Origin: Isoetes taiwanensis
Taxonomy: Eukaryota; Streptophyta; Lycopodiopsida; Isoetales; Isoetaceae
NCBI GenBank assembly: GCA_021234155.1
Contig: JAJEKV010000025.1
Coordinates: forward strand, 14,880,867 to 14,944,866
Reading direction: 5' to 3'
DNA length: 64,000 bases
Notes under the pieces: model-generated
Databases searched by the model: none
What the model saw: only the letters and a program-made list of their open reading frames with translations
What the model was told of the DNA's origin: nothing
Shown here: positions 1-10,891 of the stretch, piece by piece
How the letters are laid out: each line of letters opens with the position of its first letter
Numbering within the stretch: the first letter of the stretch is position 1
Program-made: the position numbers and the translations under genes

Positions 1-231
1 TTGCATGGCAAGGAATCTTGACATTGTTCAAGACTTTTACATTGGAGAGAAGCTACCAGAATCCGACCATAAGCCCTCGTGATCTAGTGTCAAGCAAGTG
101 CAAAAATCTGAAATCCAAAGAAATTATTTTTCACCCGAGATTGAAGATAGACTATAAAGTAAGTAAAAATTATAAAAAGAGAATTGAAGCACTCCTCGAA
201 CATGTCAGTTGGACGGGAAATCTGAATACTG

Positions 232-1801
232 ATGCAAGCTCTTTCTCTCATTCACCAAGCTGCAGGAGAGGTATTTGGATACACGAAGAAATCTGTAAAG
301 AATAGACCATGTAATGCTTGGTGGGATGCAGAATGTCATGTTGCAAGAACGAAATTGCCGCGGAATTGTATTCACAAACCTGCATGGTACAAGAATTTGC
401 TGAGGAATAAAAAGCGCGCATTTTACAGACAAAAGCAAATAGAGCTTAGTGAGCGGCTCAAAAAGAGCCCTAAAACCTTTTGGACATCGCTGAAGGGAAG
501 ATCAGAAAAGCATACTTTAAAACTAGAGGCATTGCTAAAATTGGTACATGATATCTATAATAAAGAGGGCGCAGGTTGCATGCAGGTTTCAGCCACACAA
601 ACGGATTTGTTTACAGAGATAGAGGTAGGAGATATTATTGCTGATATGGAAAATAACAAAGCACAGGATCTAGAAGGACTTTGTGTAGAATTGTTCAAAT
701 GGGGAGGGCAGAGGACGTTATCTTCTCTTACAAGATTGCTAAATGGTTGCATCAGACAAGGATTGCCTGAAAACTGGAAGATGAACCGTGTCCACCCAAT
801 CCATAAATCAGGGGACAAGAAGGATGCAAGCAATTACAGAACTATACTAATTGGGAGTGTTTTTGCCAAAATATTAGGCAGCTTATTGGAATGCAAATTG
901 AGCACATGGGCAGAGGCAAATAACAAGCGTTCCTTTTGTCAAGCAGGTTTTAGAAGAGGGCATAATACACTTGACCATGTCTGACATTGCGTGTGCTCGT
1001 TGAGAGAGCTAAAAGGCCAAATAAGGTATTATATGTTGCATTTATAGATTTCGCCAAGGCATTTGATACTGTCCCACGAAGAGAACTAGGCGAAAGAATG
1101 GCACAAATTGGAGTTCCAGTAGAGATGAGCAGCGCTATTTCACAGCTATACGCTGAAGTGCTTATCAAATTATCAAGTGATTTGGATACGGTAGTCAAGA
1201 ATACCATAGGAGTGCGTCAGGGGTGCCCATTGTCTCCAACTTTGTTTGGCCTCTTCATAGAAGAATTGGAAGAATGGATGTGTGATCGCTCTTTGGCTTG
1301 GAGTCCTTTTGTGAGGAGAAGACAATGCGAGTAAATACATCAAAATCAAAGATAATGGTCTTTGGAACAAGGGACAGGCCAACATTTGTCTATCAGGGAC
1401 AAGAACTAGAAACAGTGGAGAGCTATAAATACTTGGGGCTAGATTTCTCGGCAAAATATAATTGGAAGGAATGTATTAAGAGAAGAGTAACTGGAGGAAA
1501 ATCTGCTCTATATAGTATGCTTGTAAAATGCTCAAAGGCATCACTTTCAGATTGGGGGCTCAAAAAGATCTTATATAAGACCTTAGTGCAACCGGTTTTG
1601 CTTTATGGAGCACCTATTTGGGGGCCAAGTATCTCATCTAAGCTTTGGGGACAGATTGAATCTGTGCAGAAAGTATTCATACGAGAGGAGTTAGGCATCA
1701 AGGCACAGACACCATATGCAATAATGCTTGCGAAAAGAGGGATGTTCCCACTTGAGCTTGAAGCATTATTTCAGTGCAATCAATTTTGTCAATCGTGGTG
1801 A
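232..1801 (+). pseudogene. LINE reverse transcriptase, frameshifted and lacking the catalytic box
   Basis: Three overlapping frames (232-984, 987-1334, 1298-1801) together read as the reverse-transcriptase region of a LINE ORF2. Visible landmarks are HPIHKSGDKKDASNYR-type finger sequence near 790-845, FIDFAKAFDTVPR near 1040-1080, GVRQGCPLSPTLFGLFIEELEEW near 1210-1275 and a thumb-like YKYLGLDFS near 1423-1450. The protein would copy the element's RNA at the target site. The FADD/YADD catalytic box expected between the GCPLSP block and the ESFCEE segment is absent: the text passes from CDRSL directly into ESFCEE at about 1297. This implies an internal deletion of very roughly 100 bp. With the frameshifts the copy cannot be active. 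Confidence 0.85.
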
Positions 1802-2105
1802 AGAATCAAGCGCCGGATCGCATATCATATCAAGCATTTGTGTCCACGGATCAAAGCGAGGATGGTTACATGATCTGAAAAATTGGGCAAGTAAATGGGG
1901 AGTAACCGATACGAATTGGCCGTAAAAATAAGGAAGACACAAGGACATCGCTTGAGCAAACTTTCCATTGAACGCTTATGGGCGCTTCGGTATGCCAATG
2001 GCTAACACATTACATATCATGTGTAAATTCAATCGAGTATAAGAGTCAAGACTATATAAATGCTAACATGCCAAAATATTTTAAGCAAAAATTCTTAGCC
2101 GATAC

Positions 2106-2369
2106 ATGACGAGTTCACACAGACTTGCAATGGAGACAGGACGTTGGTATAAAATCCCGGTTGAGGAGAGGTTATGTAAAGTTTGTGAGTCAGATAGCAT
2201 TGAGGATGAGCATCATGTTTTACAGCTGCCCCCCGCTTACAAGGAGATAAGAGACAAGTTCGGCATTCAAGCACCTGATTTTAAATCTTTATTTCAGTTG
2301 TCACCTCTAACATTAGGTTCATATTTTAAGGCGGTAGATTCACACCGTTCTTTATTAGTGCAGTTGTAA
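2106..2369 (+). pseudogene. LINE ORF2 C-terminal segment with Cys/His motif
   Basis: An 87-residue ORF downstream of the reverse transcriptase. It contains RLCKVCESDSIEDEHHVLQ, a C-x2-C...H-H pattern resembling the C-terminal knuckle of plant L1-type ORF2 proteins. The second LINE fragment at 14570-14761 carries the same pattern (CTEGVIEDEEHVFLTC), which confirms that the two belong to one family. The usual final cysteine is replaced (LQLPP for a CP-type ending). The stretch 1926-2105 between this ORF and the previous one is out of frame. Confidence 0.7.
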
Positions 2370-2453
2370 ATTGCTTAAACCTGTACTTGGAAGCTCCATG
2401 GTCTTTCAAGGCCCAAAGTGAGCTTGACTAATACATTACATTACATTACATTT

Positions 2454-2674
2454 TAAAATTGCTTGATAATTTTTGCATGCCAATTTTATACATGTTCTAT
2501 TATTCTATTCTATTATCTAGTTACAGCCAACGGGCTCGAAAATGTAACAAGCTCGAAAGGAAGTTATGCTAGATATAAAGCATCCCACTTTCCACGGAAT
2601 ATACCAATGTAACGATTGAAAATAGACACTATTTTTTTAGCTGTATTCCATCTCAACAAGCATGCTTTCCAGAA
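2454..2674. other. 3' flank of NAXE-PNPOx copy A
   Basis: No gene. This stretch recurs next to the same pseudogene at about 12441-12640 and 62640-62860, so it is the conserved downstream flank of the gene that was duplicated along with it. Confidence 0.6.
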
Positions 2675-5610
2675 TTATGGAGACAACCGTTCCATTTTCC
2701 ATGAGAAAGTCCCCATTGGTTTCTGACCTTTTGAACATCAACCTACAAATAAATGGAATCGACTAGTGATGAGTAAAGTTCCAAGTGCTAAAACTCAAAG
2801 GAAAAGCATATTTGCCACTAAAACACCTGTCATGCAGTAGCGACTCTAATCTAAACCTACCCCAATATTCTGGCTTTGGAATTACACGATCCCTGCAATA
2901 GAAATGAGAAATGCCTCAGCATGCTAGGAATGAACAGTAACAAAACATGTAAGCAATGATTGGTCAGAATGCCAAAACCATTGGCATATTTTGACATGAG
3001 ATCTGCATAAGTCTGATCCAGAACATGCGGTCCTTCAATTACAGAGCTCTGCACAATATCCAATTGGATATACATCACGATTTTTCACTAGTTGCACCAT
3101 GAAGAGCATGTCACAAGAAATTTGTTCCTCATTTTGCACTTCTATTAGAGATTATTGGTCAAAACCGCCACTAACACGTCATAAATGAAAAGCACCAGCT
3201 GCAAAGATAAAACAACATCATGACAAGTGAAGTTCATATCTGTAAAGCTCCAATTTGACTCGTCATAAAAAAAAGCACCAGCTACCTGTGAGCTGACTAA
3301 AGCTCCAATTTGACTTTCTATCGGGCGACTTTGAATATTGAATAGACTCCTCAAAAACCTTTGCCACAGACCCTTCAATGCGCACCTGCAAAATAAATAA
3401 ACACTTCGAATTTCAAGGTACATGCAGACTTGAAACTACAAGTGAAGTCCATAATTGACACTGGTGAGAAGAAAACATTGAATAAGCTTAACATACTTGA
3501 CGATGCAATTTCTCCCAGAAAAACACCAGCGCAGCACATGGATTAGCAATCCGTTCTTCTCCTTTTCAACTATTATAATTAGTATACCTGAACATTTAAG
3601 GTAAACAACAGTTTAAAGGGATAAATTTCATCACCATCATGTACAGATGGGGCTCTTACCACACAAATCCTCTTTCATCATAACCCTTAAGTAGCAGCAA
3701 CTGAGCAGATCTATAATAAGGAAAGGAAATCATTAAACCACTGGCATCTCAATTACAAATAGTTACCATATAAAGCATGGTATGCAGATATCCAAACCAT
3801 AAAAGACTTTTGACATACAGATGTCCTCCTTGGTCCGCCGTAGCAAGTTATCATTGCATTGGGTTCTGAAACACCAGCAGCAACGGCTTCTTCAAACCAC
3901 ACTCGAAACTGCCAAAGTTGAAATACATGTTTTGGTAGTCTAGGCAATAGTAATAACCCAATAGCTACTTACCTGCAACATTGGATCCTTTTCCACATGC
4001 CCCTCAAGCAAATATGCACCAACATAATTTTTCCTGAGAGCAGCAACATCAATGTCCGTGGGCTTTCTAATCCGTACACACTATGATGTACCCGGGTATT
4101 GAGATAGCTTCAAACTGAACTTTTCAACGATAGCAGGCGGCACAAACCTGCCTCCTAAAAAATGATGAGGATCTCTGAATGATTTTGCACATAGTTTTGG
4201 TGCAGTCAATGAAATCTAGCATTAACCATGCGGGACAGATGCATAGGAAAAATGGAGTTGAAAGTACAAGCACTAAATCAATATTGGCAATGTGTGGCAA
4301 CTCCTTGACTGATATAAAAGGGACTGATAAGCTGTTCAGCTGCCAAGAGATCATCTATTAAAATAAACGCTGAGCATATCTCATGATAACATCACATTGA
4401 CCAAACTTAAAACACAAACTTTGTCATGTACAAGTTTAAAGACATTAGAATGGCTGGTTTCTTGAGTGCAAATTTCGTGGACATAAACATAAAGTATTGA
4501 CTTTATCCAACTGTGTTGCATGTCTTCACATGCAGCAATTGTATTGTAAGTTATCAGCACACAAGGTTTTAAAGGCTGTTCATACTCGACCTCCTTGCTC
4601 AAGAAGGAATCGGAATCCAAATTTCATGGCCATGATCAAACTTACTGTCATCTAGCTCTTTCCTACGATTAAATAGTGTCATCGAACTGGTTGACCTCAG
4701 CAGAAATTATCAAGAAACAAAAGCAAGGCATCTCTTATATGCTTCATATAATAACAAATTATAAGTTTTAGGAAATTTCCACGACAAAGTAAATTATCCA
4801 ATTCAAATTAAATCCAGAGAAGGTGAAAATAAGGAGAACATTTTTATCCTTCCTCCCGTTTCGATTTCTATGTACATTCACTTGTGGGAACTTTCCTGCT
4901 ATATGCCAGTTCAGTGGATAGAGTAATACTAGGCAGTTGTAGCTATCTTTTGCAATTCAAACTCAAGGTGAAGACATAATGATATCTACTTTAAAGCCAT
5001 GAGAATTAAAAGACCTTCAATGGTTTATTCTGCTCGAAACATGGAATGTGCATTGAGAACCAAAATGAGAACTTACTTGTGTGACAAGGCCTGCATATGC
5101 ATGGCTTGTTTGGGGTAACATATGCATGGCTTGTAACCAAAATGATGAAGATGCCGAGCTGCAACCAATCCATCCCCGCCATTGTGTTCCAGGGACCACA
5201 TAGTACAAGGACACGTTTATATTCAGCTACAGGATACACCTGTGAAATGCCAAAGCGAGTTGGACACAAAATAAGATTGTAAAGGCAAGTGCCTACTGGA
5301 GACAAGGTACTATCAAGTGCTGAGCCGTGAAAGATAGAATAATTGAACGATATTTACATAGTTATAAGTATGTAATACCTCTGAAATAGCTGAAGCAACA
5401 CTCAAACCTGCAAGCTCCTGCTCAATAAATAGATAGAACATAAGTATGAGAATGAATGACAATAATGTTAAAGTTATTAAAAAGGAAGAAGAGCACCATC
5501 AGCTGATCGATGCTAAAACCCAATGGCCCCATAAGCATTTCATCAATAGAAACCGCAGCAGATTGTGTAATATAAGATACATCGTCGAAACTTTGTGAAG
5601 CATTCCTGTG
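2675..5610 (-). pseudogene. PDX3: NAD(P)HX epimerase-pyridoxamine phosphate oxidase (PDX3-like), copy A
   Basis: Minus-strand, multi-exon remnant of the plant bifunctional protein that joins an NAXE (YjeF-N) domain to PNPOx. The family repairs damaged NAD(P)H hydrate and makes pyridoxal 5'-phosphate, usually in plastids. GT-AG exons I can place: about 5497-5610 (SIDEMLMGPLGFSIDQLM), 5379-5417 (ELAGLSVASAISE), 5077-5239 ([10 protein letters not shown]), about 4290-4339 (SLSVPFISVKELP), about 3800-3920 (FRVWFEEAVAAG), 3286-3385 (RPIESQIGALVSSQ), 2979-3048 (DQTYADLMSKYANG), 2829-2892 (PKPEYWGRFRL) and 2675-2742 (ends WKMERLSP, stop). The 5077-5239 exon is 163 bp, against 168 bp in copy B, so the NNGGDG nucleotide loop is frameshifted. 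The PPFDGLIK exon is missing, P4 is shortened, and 1-bp shifts occur in P2 and the last exon. No upstream start codon is in frame. Not functional as assembled. Confidence 0.85.
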
Positions 5611-5913
5611 TTTCCAAGGAATTCGTCATATTCTAAATGCCACCAACCCTGTGTTACTTTCTGCTTCTGTTTCTGCGAGCATGTTAATGTGTTTGTGCAT
5701 CAACGGGCCGGATAGTTGGCTTTGGGATCGTGCCAACATCCGACGGGCAGCAGACAAATATCTGGGCTTTTTCCTAATTTAGATCTCGCCTTTTTCCCGA
5801 AAGCCAGGAATAGAACTGATATTTTAGAACACGGAAAGTGCAGAGTCAGACACAATTACAGAGGTATAAGAATGTCTGCATTTGCATTGTGTTGGCATTA
5901 CAGAATTCTGAGT
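5611..5913. promoter_or_regulatory. Divergent intergenic/promoter region between NAXE-PNPOx and kinase, copy 1
   Basis: The first recognised NAXE exon (minus strand) and the kinase ORF (plus strand) are head to head. About 100 bp separates them if the kinase starts at 5716, or about 300 bp if it starts at 5914. The arrangement is repeated exactly in copy 2. I infer a shared or bidirectional promoter from geometry only; no TATA box or transcription start can be assigned with confidence. Confidence 0.4.
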
Positions 5914-6885
5914 ATGGAGACGGAGACGCAGGAGACAGATGAAGAGCTTCTCAACTACACTTACTCTGCTTTATTTCCCAATCTTTTGGAGAGCTATGAT
6001 ATGCTTAAGGAAATCGGCGAGGGTGGCCAAGCTACGGTTTTCCTCTGCAGAAGTAAAAGAGGAGGTAAGAAAGAGTTTGCTTGCAAAATCATCTGGGTAG
6101 GAGACACAGAGCCGATCAAGGAAATGGAGATCATGCAGAAATTAGCCAGCAGCCCTGGCATAGTGCATATACACGAAGTAATCAAAGACGAGGGATTCTG
6201 GCACTTGATCATGGAATTGTGCGAATGTAGCTTGCTTGATGTAATCGTCAAGAAAGGCAGGCTATGCGAAAAGGAAGCGGCTCTTCTTACTCGAAATCTT
6301 GCTCTAGCTATACAGGATCTTCATCAAAAGGGTATCATCCACCGGGATCTGAAGCCAGGCAACGTTCTTGTGACCTCAGCAGCAAAGCCCTATGATGTTA
6401 GGGTTTCGGATTTCGGCATATCGGATCGTTTTTCAGGTTCTGCTCCCAGTTTTACATCCAGAGTCGGAACACCAAGATATTTCGCTCTAGAGGTTGTGCA
6501 GGGATATTATTCCACAGAGATAGACATATGGGATCTGGGTTTGATCCTGTATGAGGTGCTTACTGGGAATGATCACTTCTCAAGTCTAGAAACTGCGCAA
6601 ATTCACGAAGAACTGCTTCATGGCGAGGATTTGGCTGCCTCACACTTGCATTGGCCAGTTGGGTTGGTGTCAGAGGAAGCAAAGAGCCTTGTTTTGGCAA
6701 TGTTGCAGCCTGATCCAGAGGAAAGGATATCTGTGCAGCAAATTTTGGCACACCCCTGGGTTGCCAAATATTCTAGTACTAGTACAAGGGCGCCTCAGAG
6801 CTTAAAACGTAAGAGGCCATGCTTCAAATATGGTGTTCCTGCTAAGCTCATCAGAACAGTGAGGCCCTCTGAAATTGCCTGCTGA
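5716..6885 (+). CDS. Serine/threonine protein kinase (CDPK/SnRK-like catalytic domain), copy 1
   Basis: Intronless ORF of 389 codons, essentially one kinase domain. Residues: glycine loop GEGGQATV at 101-108, ATP lysine K124 (FACKII), catalytic HRDLKPGN at 209-216, DFG at 232-234, then GTPRYFALE, DIWDLG and a C-terminal AHPWV typical of CDPK/SnRK-type kinases. No EF hands, NAF motif or membrane segment follow the domain, so it would be a small soluble kinase; the substrate is unknown. The conserved APE triplet reads ALE: the sequence at 6484 implies CCA to CTA, a C-to-T change at a CAG site. The longest ORF starts at 5716. The first 66 residues have no recognisable domain, and the Met at 5914 (METETQETDEE) would give a 323-residue protein, which I think is the likelier start. 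It is divergent from the NAXE-PNPOx copy. Confidence 0.8.
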   Translation: MALGSCQHPTGSRQISGLFPNLDLAFFPKARNRTDILEHGKCRVRHNYRGIRMSAFALCWHYRILSMETETQETDEELLNYTYSALFPNLLESYDMLKEIGEGGQATVFLCRSKRGGKKEFACKIIWVGDTEPIKEMEIMQKLASSPGIVHIHEVIKDEGFWHLIMELCECSLLDVIVKKGRLCEKEAALLTRNLALAIQDLHQKGIIHRDLKPGNVLVTSAAKPYDVRVSDFGISDRFSGSAPSFTSRVGTPRYFALEVVQGYYSTEIDIWDLGLILYEVLTGNDHFSSLETAQIHEELLHGEDLAASHLHWPVGLVSEEAKSLVLAMLQPDPEERISVQQILAHPWVAKYSSTSTRAPQSLKRKRPCFKYGVPAKLIRTVRPSEIAC

Positions 6886-6959
6886 AAGGAATCAAAGGGC
6901 AACAAGGGACATTCTTCTCTACATTTATTTGCCACTCAAGAGACTTGGCATTAAACTAG

Positions 6960-7135
6960 ATATCAGGTTATGCCACCTTCGTGACATAGAGTATTATATT
7001 TTTTGAAGACAATTATTTGTAGAGGTTGGCTTCTTGACATATGCCACCTTCAATGATATTTTTTTTGAATACAATACAATTATTTATAGAGGTTGGCTTC
7101 TTGACAAACGCCACCTCCGTGACATATTTTTCCAA
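6960..7135 (+). repeat. Short tandem repeat downstream of kinase, copy 1
   Basis: Roughly 65-bp units containing GAGGTTGGCTTCTTGACA and a GCCACCTTCGTGACAT-like segment, about two and a half copies. The same array lies behind kinase copy 2 at about 25626-25801, so it predates the duplication. A short ORF here (7034-7234) is repeat-derived and not a convincing gene. Confidence 0.7.
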
Positions 7136-7550
7136 ATTAATTGTTCGCTTTGCCGAGCTCTAGCCAATATGGATTTTGGTTGCTCTTTTTGTTTACACAT
7201 CTTCAAACTTTTCTTCCTTTTTTGCATTGTCTAACTCAAATTTTTGCTTTCTAGTATTTGCATCTTGTGATCTTTGATACTATAACAAGCTTTGTTTTAT
7301 GCTTTAGCATAGAATATTGTGGCTTCAGAGTCTCTTCTATTGGCAAGCACTGCCATGTTGCCATGTGCAGACACAATTTGTTATAATAGTTGGAAGATGG
7401 ACGATGTTCTTGAAGTTGGGGATTTTCGGACTTTTAAATGCTGTGGTATAGAAACATATTTGTCATTTTTATTGTAAGTGAGTGGACATAGAGTATAGTA
7501 GATCATTATGCAATTGTCAGAGTTGAGCACGTCTATAACAATGTGATGTT

Positions 7551-7789
7551 CCCGGGGGATTCACCTTCGTTATAAGGGATATGCCACCTGCGTGCATAGG
7601 GTAGCCGAAAAACCCCTAGTATAGGTGTTCCTGATAGGCAAATTTGACCCCTTTCCGTATCGTTTTACAACTAAAAGAACATCCCAAAAGCCCTATGACC
7701 CCTAGTATACATACGGAAAAGGGTAAAAAATCATCCCCTCCCATTGACGCACGTGGTTTTGACAGGTTCCACAAGGTGACGCCCCCTTG
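7551..7789. mobile_element. hAT-like MITE (non-autonomous DNA transposon)
   Basis: A 239-bp insertion absent from the otherwise matching position in copy 2 (about 26212). It is flanked by an 8-bp direct duplication GTGATGTT (7543-7550 and 7790-7797). The ends are imperfect inverted repeats: left CCCGGGGGATTCACCTT, right end reversed CAAGGGGGCGTCACCTT. An 8-bp duplication and short inverted ends suit the hAT superfamily. No coding capacity. It must have moved after the segmental duplication, or been lost cleanly from copy 2. Confidence 0.85.
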
Positions 7790-7895
7790 GTGATGTTAGG
7801 CATTGTTATGAAGAAAGAGCTCAATACCTTATACGGTGGTGTGGCCATGTGACGTTGGGGTATTTTTGATACAAATATTTACGTTTGGATGTTGG

Positions 7896-8585
7896 AATAT
7901 TACGTCTGTATAAATATGTGCCACGCCTCTATGCCTGATAAGAATTTCTGAATATGTACATCTAGGAAAGAACTATGATTGAAGTGTCCCAAGTGCTCAT
8001 GCCTCTGTCATGTATGAGATTGATAAAGCCAAATAGTAAGACAAATACATCATTTATGAAGACTAATGTACATAAGGAAGAGTGAGATTTCTACAGCTTC
8101 TTGTTCTTTGACTCTTGCTTATATGTGCATACCGTCATGCTTATTGCCAATGCCATAGCAATTGTGTAATGAAGCAATCAACCACATGAATGTTCAAAGC
8201 ACAAAAAGAACTATAAGACCATCTTCTAAGAAAATGGGAAACATCCTTACCTTTTCAAGCATTGGGGCCAAAGCAAGTAAACAAATTAAGTGAATAATCA
8301 TACGACAATCAATATTGCAGATCAAATGGAGCAAGGGCAAGTAATATGAGCGAAAAGACAAAAGGACCAACAACAATTGTGCCTATTATTGCAATCCAAG
8401 GAACAAATATTGCAAGAATGGTCTGTAAAATGCAAATAAAAAGAGGTAAGAATATGTATCTCAATAAATAGGCCACTGGCGCACACAATATTGAAACCAT
8501 GATAGTTTTTTTTCATGAAGCAGAAAAGAATGCACAAATTTATGGTATTGCCAATAACATGATAATAGTTAGTAAACATGCCTAG
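7896..8585. other. No gene recognised
   Basis: AT-rich sequence between the end of the duplicated block and the Ty3 fragment. Overlapping minus-strand ORFs at 8194-8579 are hydrophobic by composition, share no recognisable motif, and look like chance frames. Confidence 0.5.
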
Positions 8586-8604
8586 AGTAGGAAGGAAAGC
8601 GTGA

Positions 8605-9640
8605 GTATGGACTTCATAGTCGCACTACCTAGAACTGCTAGGCAACATACTCAGATTTTGGTAATAGTGGATCGGTTAACCAAGTATGCTAAGTTTATAG
8701 CATTGAAAGGGGAGGCTACGGGGCATGACGTAATATGCAAAACATATTTCCAACTTTTGGACTTCCCTTGTCCATTGTAAGTGATCGAGACACTAAGTTC
8801 ACGGGTCACTTCTGGAGGGACCTCATGAAAGGATTGAGGATCCGATTATACATGAGTAGTGGTAATCATCCACAAACGGATGGGCAAACTGAGCGCATAA
8901 ACATGATCTTGGAGGACATGTTGCGAAGTTTTGTCCATAAGAAGCAGTCTAGATGGGAAGATTATCTACCCTACCTAGAGTTTGCTTATAATAATAGCCA
9001 TCACACGGGAATTCGGATGACTCCCTTTGTGGCTATGATGGGCCGGAACCCAAGGGCTTATTCTGGGATGCATAAGTACCTTAGAACCGAAGTTGCAGTA
9101 CACATGCTGCATGATATGGATGCAATCTTGCGGCAGTGCAAGCAAGCATTGCGAAAAGCTCAAGATAGGCACGAAGCGCCCGCCAAATATAGCGAGATAT
9201 TTCTTATGCGGAAGGTGATTACGTGTTTTTTACTGGTCGCTTATCCTTCGGGCGCTAAGAATGAACACATTGCGCCTTTAACCAAAGGTCGAAAGTGCCT
9301 AAACTTACTCATGGTATGCCGGGCCTTTTAGGATTACTAAAGGATCGGGGAAACAGCGTACGAGTTGAACTTACAACAGGAAGTAGGGATCCATCCTGTG
9401 TTTCATGTAAGTCAACTAAAGAGGGCTATACTGGATACCGCTAACGTGGTTAGTCCGCAAAGTATACCGATCGTCTTAAACTCCTCAGAACGCTTGAACG
9501 TCTTTTAGATAAAAGAGTTCGCAGCCGCCATAATAGGGATGTGGTAGAACATCCGTTCGGTGGTGAGGACCCGTCTCAGGATGCCACCGGGAGGCGGAGG
9601 AATTTGTGCAGCAGTTCCCTCATCTAAAGGATCAACCTTG
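8605..9640 (+). pseudogene. Ty3 integrase plus chromodomain remnant
   Basis: Integrase would insert the element's cDNA into the genome. Frame 1 (from 8605) gives SMDFIVALPRT and VIVDRLTKYAKFI; after a shift near 8732 the 8735-9331 ORF gives LSIVSDRDTKFTGHFWRDL, NHPQTDGQTERIN and the LEFAYNNSHHTGIRMTPF segment. D and E of the catalytic triad are visible in these blocks. Another shift leads to HPVFHVSQLKRAILD (about 9390-9435), then DKRVRSRHNRDVVEH (about 9508-9552) and EEFVQQFPHLKDQP (about 9596-9640), which resemble a chromodomain in two frames. Chromodomains direct such elements to particular chromatin. At least three frameshifts make it non-functional. Confidence 0.85.
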
Positions 9641-9668
9641 AGGGCAAGGTCCAAAAGGAGGGGAGGAA

Positions 9669-10740
9669 TGTTACAGTGTGCTCCCAAAGGGCATAGCCGA
9701 ATCGGCCCCTTGACGGACGCCCATAAGCACGGAGTACTATTGGTCGCGATTGACACGCGCCCAGATTCAATGGGCCGTGTTGACTGTAATCAGTCTACGG
9801 TGACGAGATGCGAAGTAAATGGAATTAATGGCTAGCGGCGGGTAATGGTCCGCTAGGGGGCGCTAATATTATTAATATTAGCGCGACAAGAGCTAGCAGA
9901 GATTGATCGGGTCAAGACCCGTAAACTTACATGGTTAACATCAGTTGTTAATGTTAATGTAAGGCCCTAGGGGCAAATGTATTTAAATGTAAGTTAAGCT
10001 ATGGTTTTAATATGTAGTATTAAAGTGACACATGGCTTACATTGGCTCGATGGGTCTTGTAGAGACTGTTATATCAGAAAACAGAATCGTGGAGAAGGCC
10101 CGGCTGTCAGATCTCGAACAGAAGCTCTAGTGCATGGATTTGGATCGAACAAGGGCCTGATCTGGCCGGATTCAAGCATGCAGAACTGTTGGTGAACTCA
10201 AAGATGAGTTCTATAAAGCCCAAAGGTCGAATTCAAGCAGCACAATTGAACCGACGTTTCTGCCTTAACCGGTTGCTGTAGAATTCATGAATCAGGCTAT
10301 AGGGTCGGAATTGGATTCCAAAACTAATAGTGAGGCTTTGAGGGCAGTCTGCTACTGCCAATAGCCGGATTAAATCAGACCCATAGGGTCGGGTTGCAGC
10401 CAAGAGCTGGGTAACTGACCACAGGAGCAGTTTGACTCTGCCAAAGGTCGATCTGGATAAAGCCCCTGGTAGGTGCTGACGTCAGAGGGATTTCTTGAAG
10501 AAATCTGGGCTTGTGTTGGTGTTTTCTTAGCAGCAAGCCGACAAGTCTAGCGCGGGGGATCCGAGATACAAGGAGTGGGTGGTAGCTAGACGACGTCAAC
10601 ACGCGGGCGGGGATTATTTCTAAGGGAAAAATTTCTGCCGTGTAATAGTACGACCTACCCCGGTTCTCAAATATTTTTAGACTGTACGCACACCCAGTAA
10701 AGGAATACTCAATTCTGTCATGTTCTAAATATTCCAAACA
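9669..10740 (+). repeat. 3' LTR of the chromovirus fragment (right end approximate)
   Basis: Begins with TGTTACAGTG directly after the purine-rich AAAAGGAGGGGAGGAA. The 5' LTR is not in the window, so the boundary cannot be confirmed by comparison. Short ORFs inside (9560-9835, 10001-10195, 10375-10737 minus) are LTR sequence and not genes. Confidence 0.5.
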
Positions 10741-10891
10741 TTAAATATTATTTAGCTGCATTTCAGAGTCAACTACACACAATTCACATGCTGCATACAG
10801 TACACCACAATCACTGTACAACACAATAACCACTACATGACCACACTAAGCACCATAACTAAGAAAACATGAATAACAGAAATAAACTAAC

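Larger units (their letters stand above)
1..2453 (+). mobile_element. L1-like LINE retrotransposon, 5' part outside the window
   Basis: A non-LTR retrotransposon whose 3' part fills the left edge of the window. It shows reverse-transcriptase segments between about 230 and 1800, a cysteine/histidine-containing C-terminal segment at 2106-2369, a short 3' UTR, and a tail of repeated TTACA units at 2431-2453. The tail runs directly into the 3' flank of the NAXE-PNPOx copy (2454 on). In the related fragment near 12440 that flank continues leftward without a LINE, so the LINE was inserted there. Several frameshifts break the ORF, so this copy is dead. The left end and any target-site duplication lie outside the window. 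Confidence 0.85.
4974..7895. repeat. Segmental duplication, copy 1 (NAXE 5' exons, kinase, downstream flank)
   Basis: Nearly identical to 23640-26316, with an offset of 18,666 bp up to the kinase end. The main length difference is a 239-bp MITE plus its target duplication, present only in this copy. The right breakpoint is abrupt: after GGATGTTGGAA the two copies continue with unrelated sequence. The few base differences in the kinase and its flank include several at CAG/CTG sites. Confidence 0.9.
8590..10740 (+). mobile_element. Ty3/gypsy chromovirus-type retrotransposon, 3' part only
   Basis: Integrase, a chromodomain-like tail, a polypurine tract (about 9654-9668) and the start of a 3' LTR (TGTTACAGTG, 9669) occur in the canonical order. 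Everything upstream of integrase (gag, protease, reverse transcriptase, RNase H, 5' LTR) is missing. The copy was therefore truncated by deletion or rearrangement. The right end is uncertain: CA ends occur at about 10740 and at 10878 (TAACA, matching the TGTTA start). Confidence 0.8.

Noticed and set aside
5006..5305. 99-codon ORF on the minus strand at 5006-5305 and its twin at 23672-23971 as a novel protein
   Set aside because: It runs through NAXE exon N3 and its introns; after the frameshift it reads the wrong frame. Copy B shows the correct frame.
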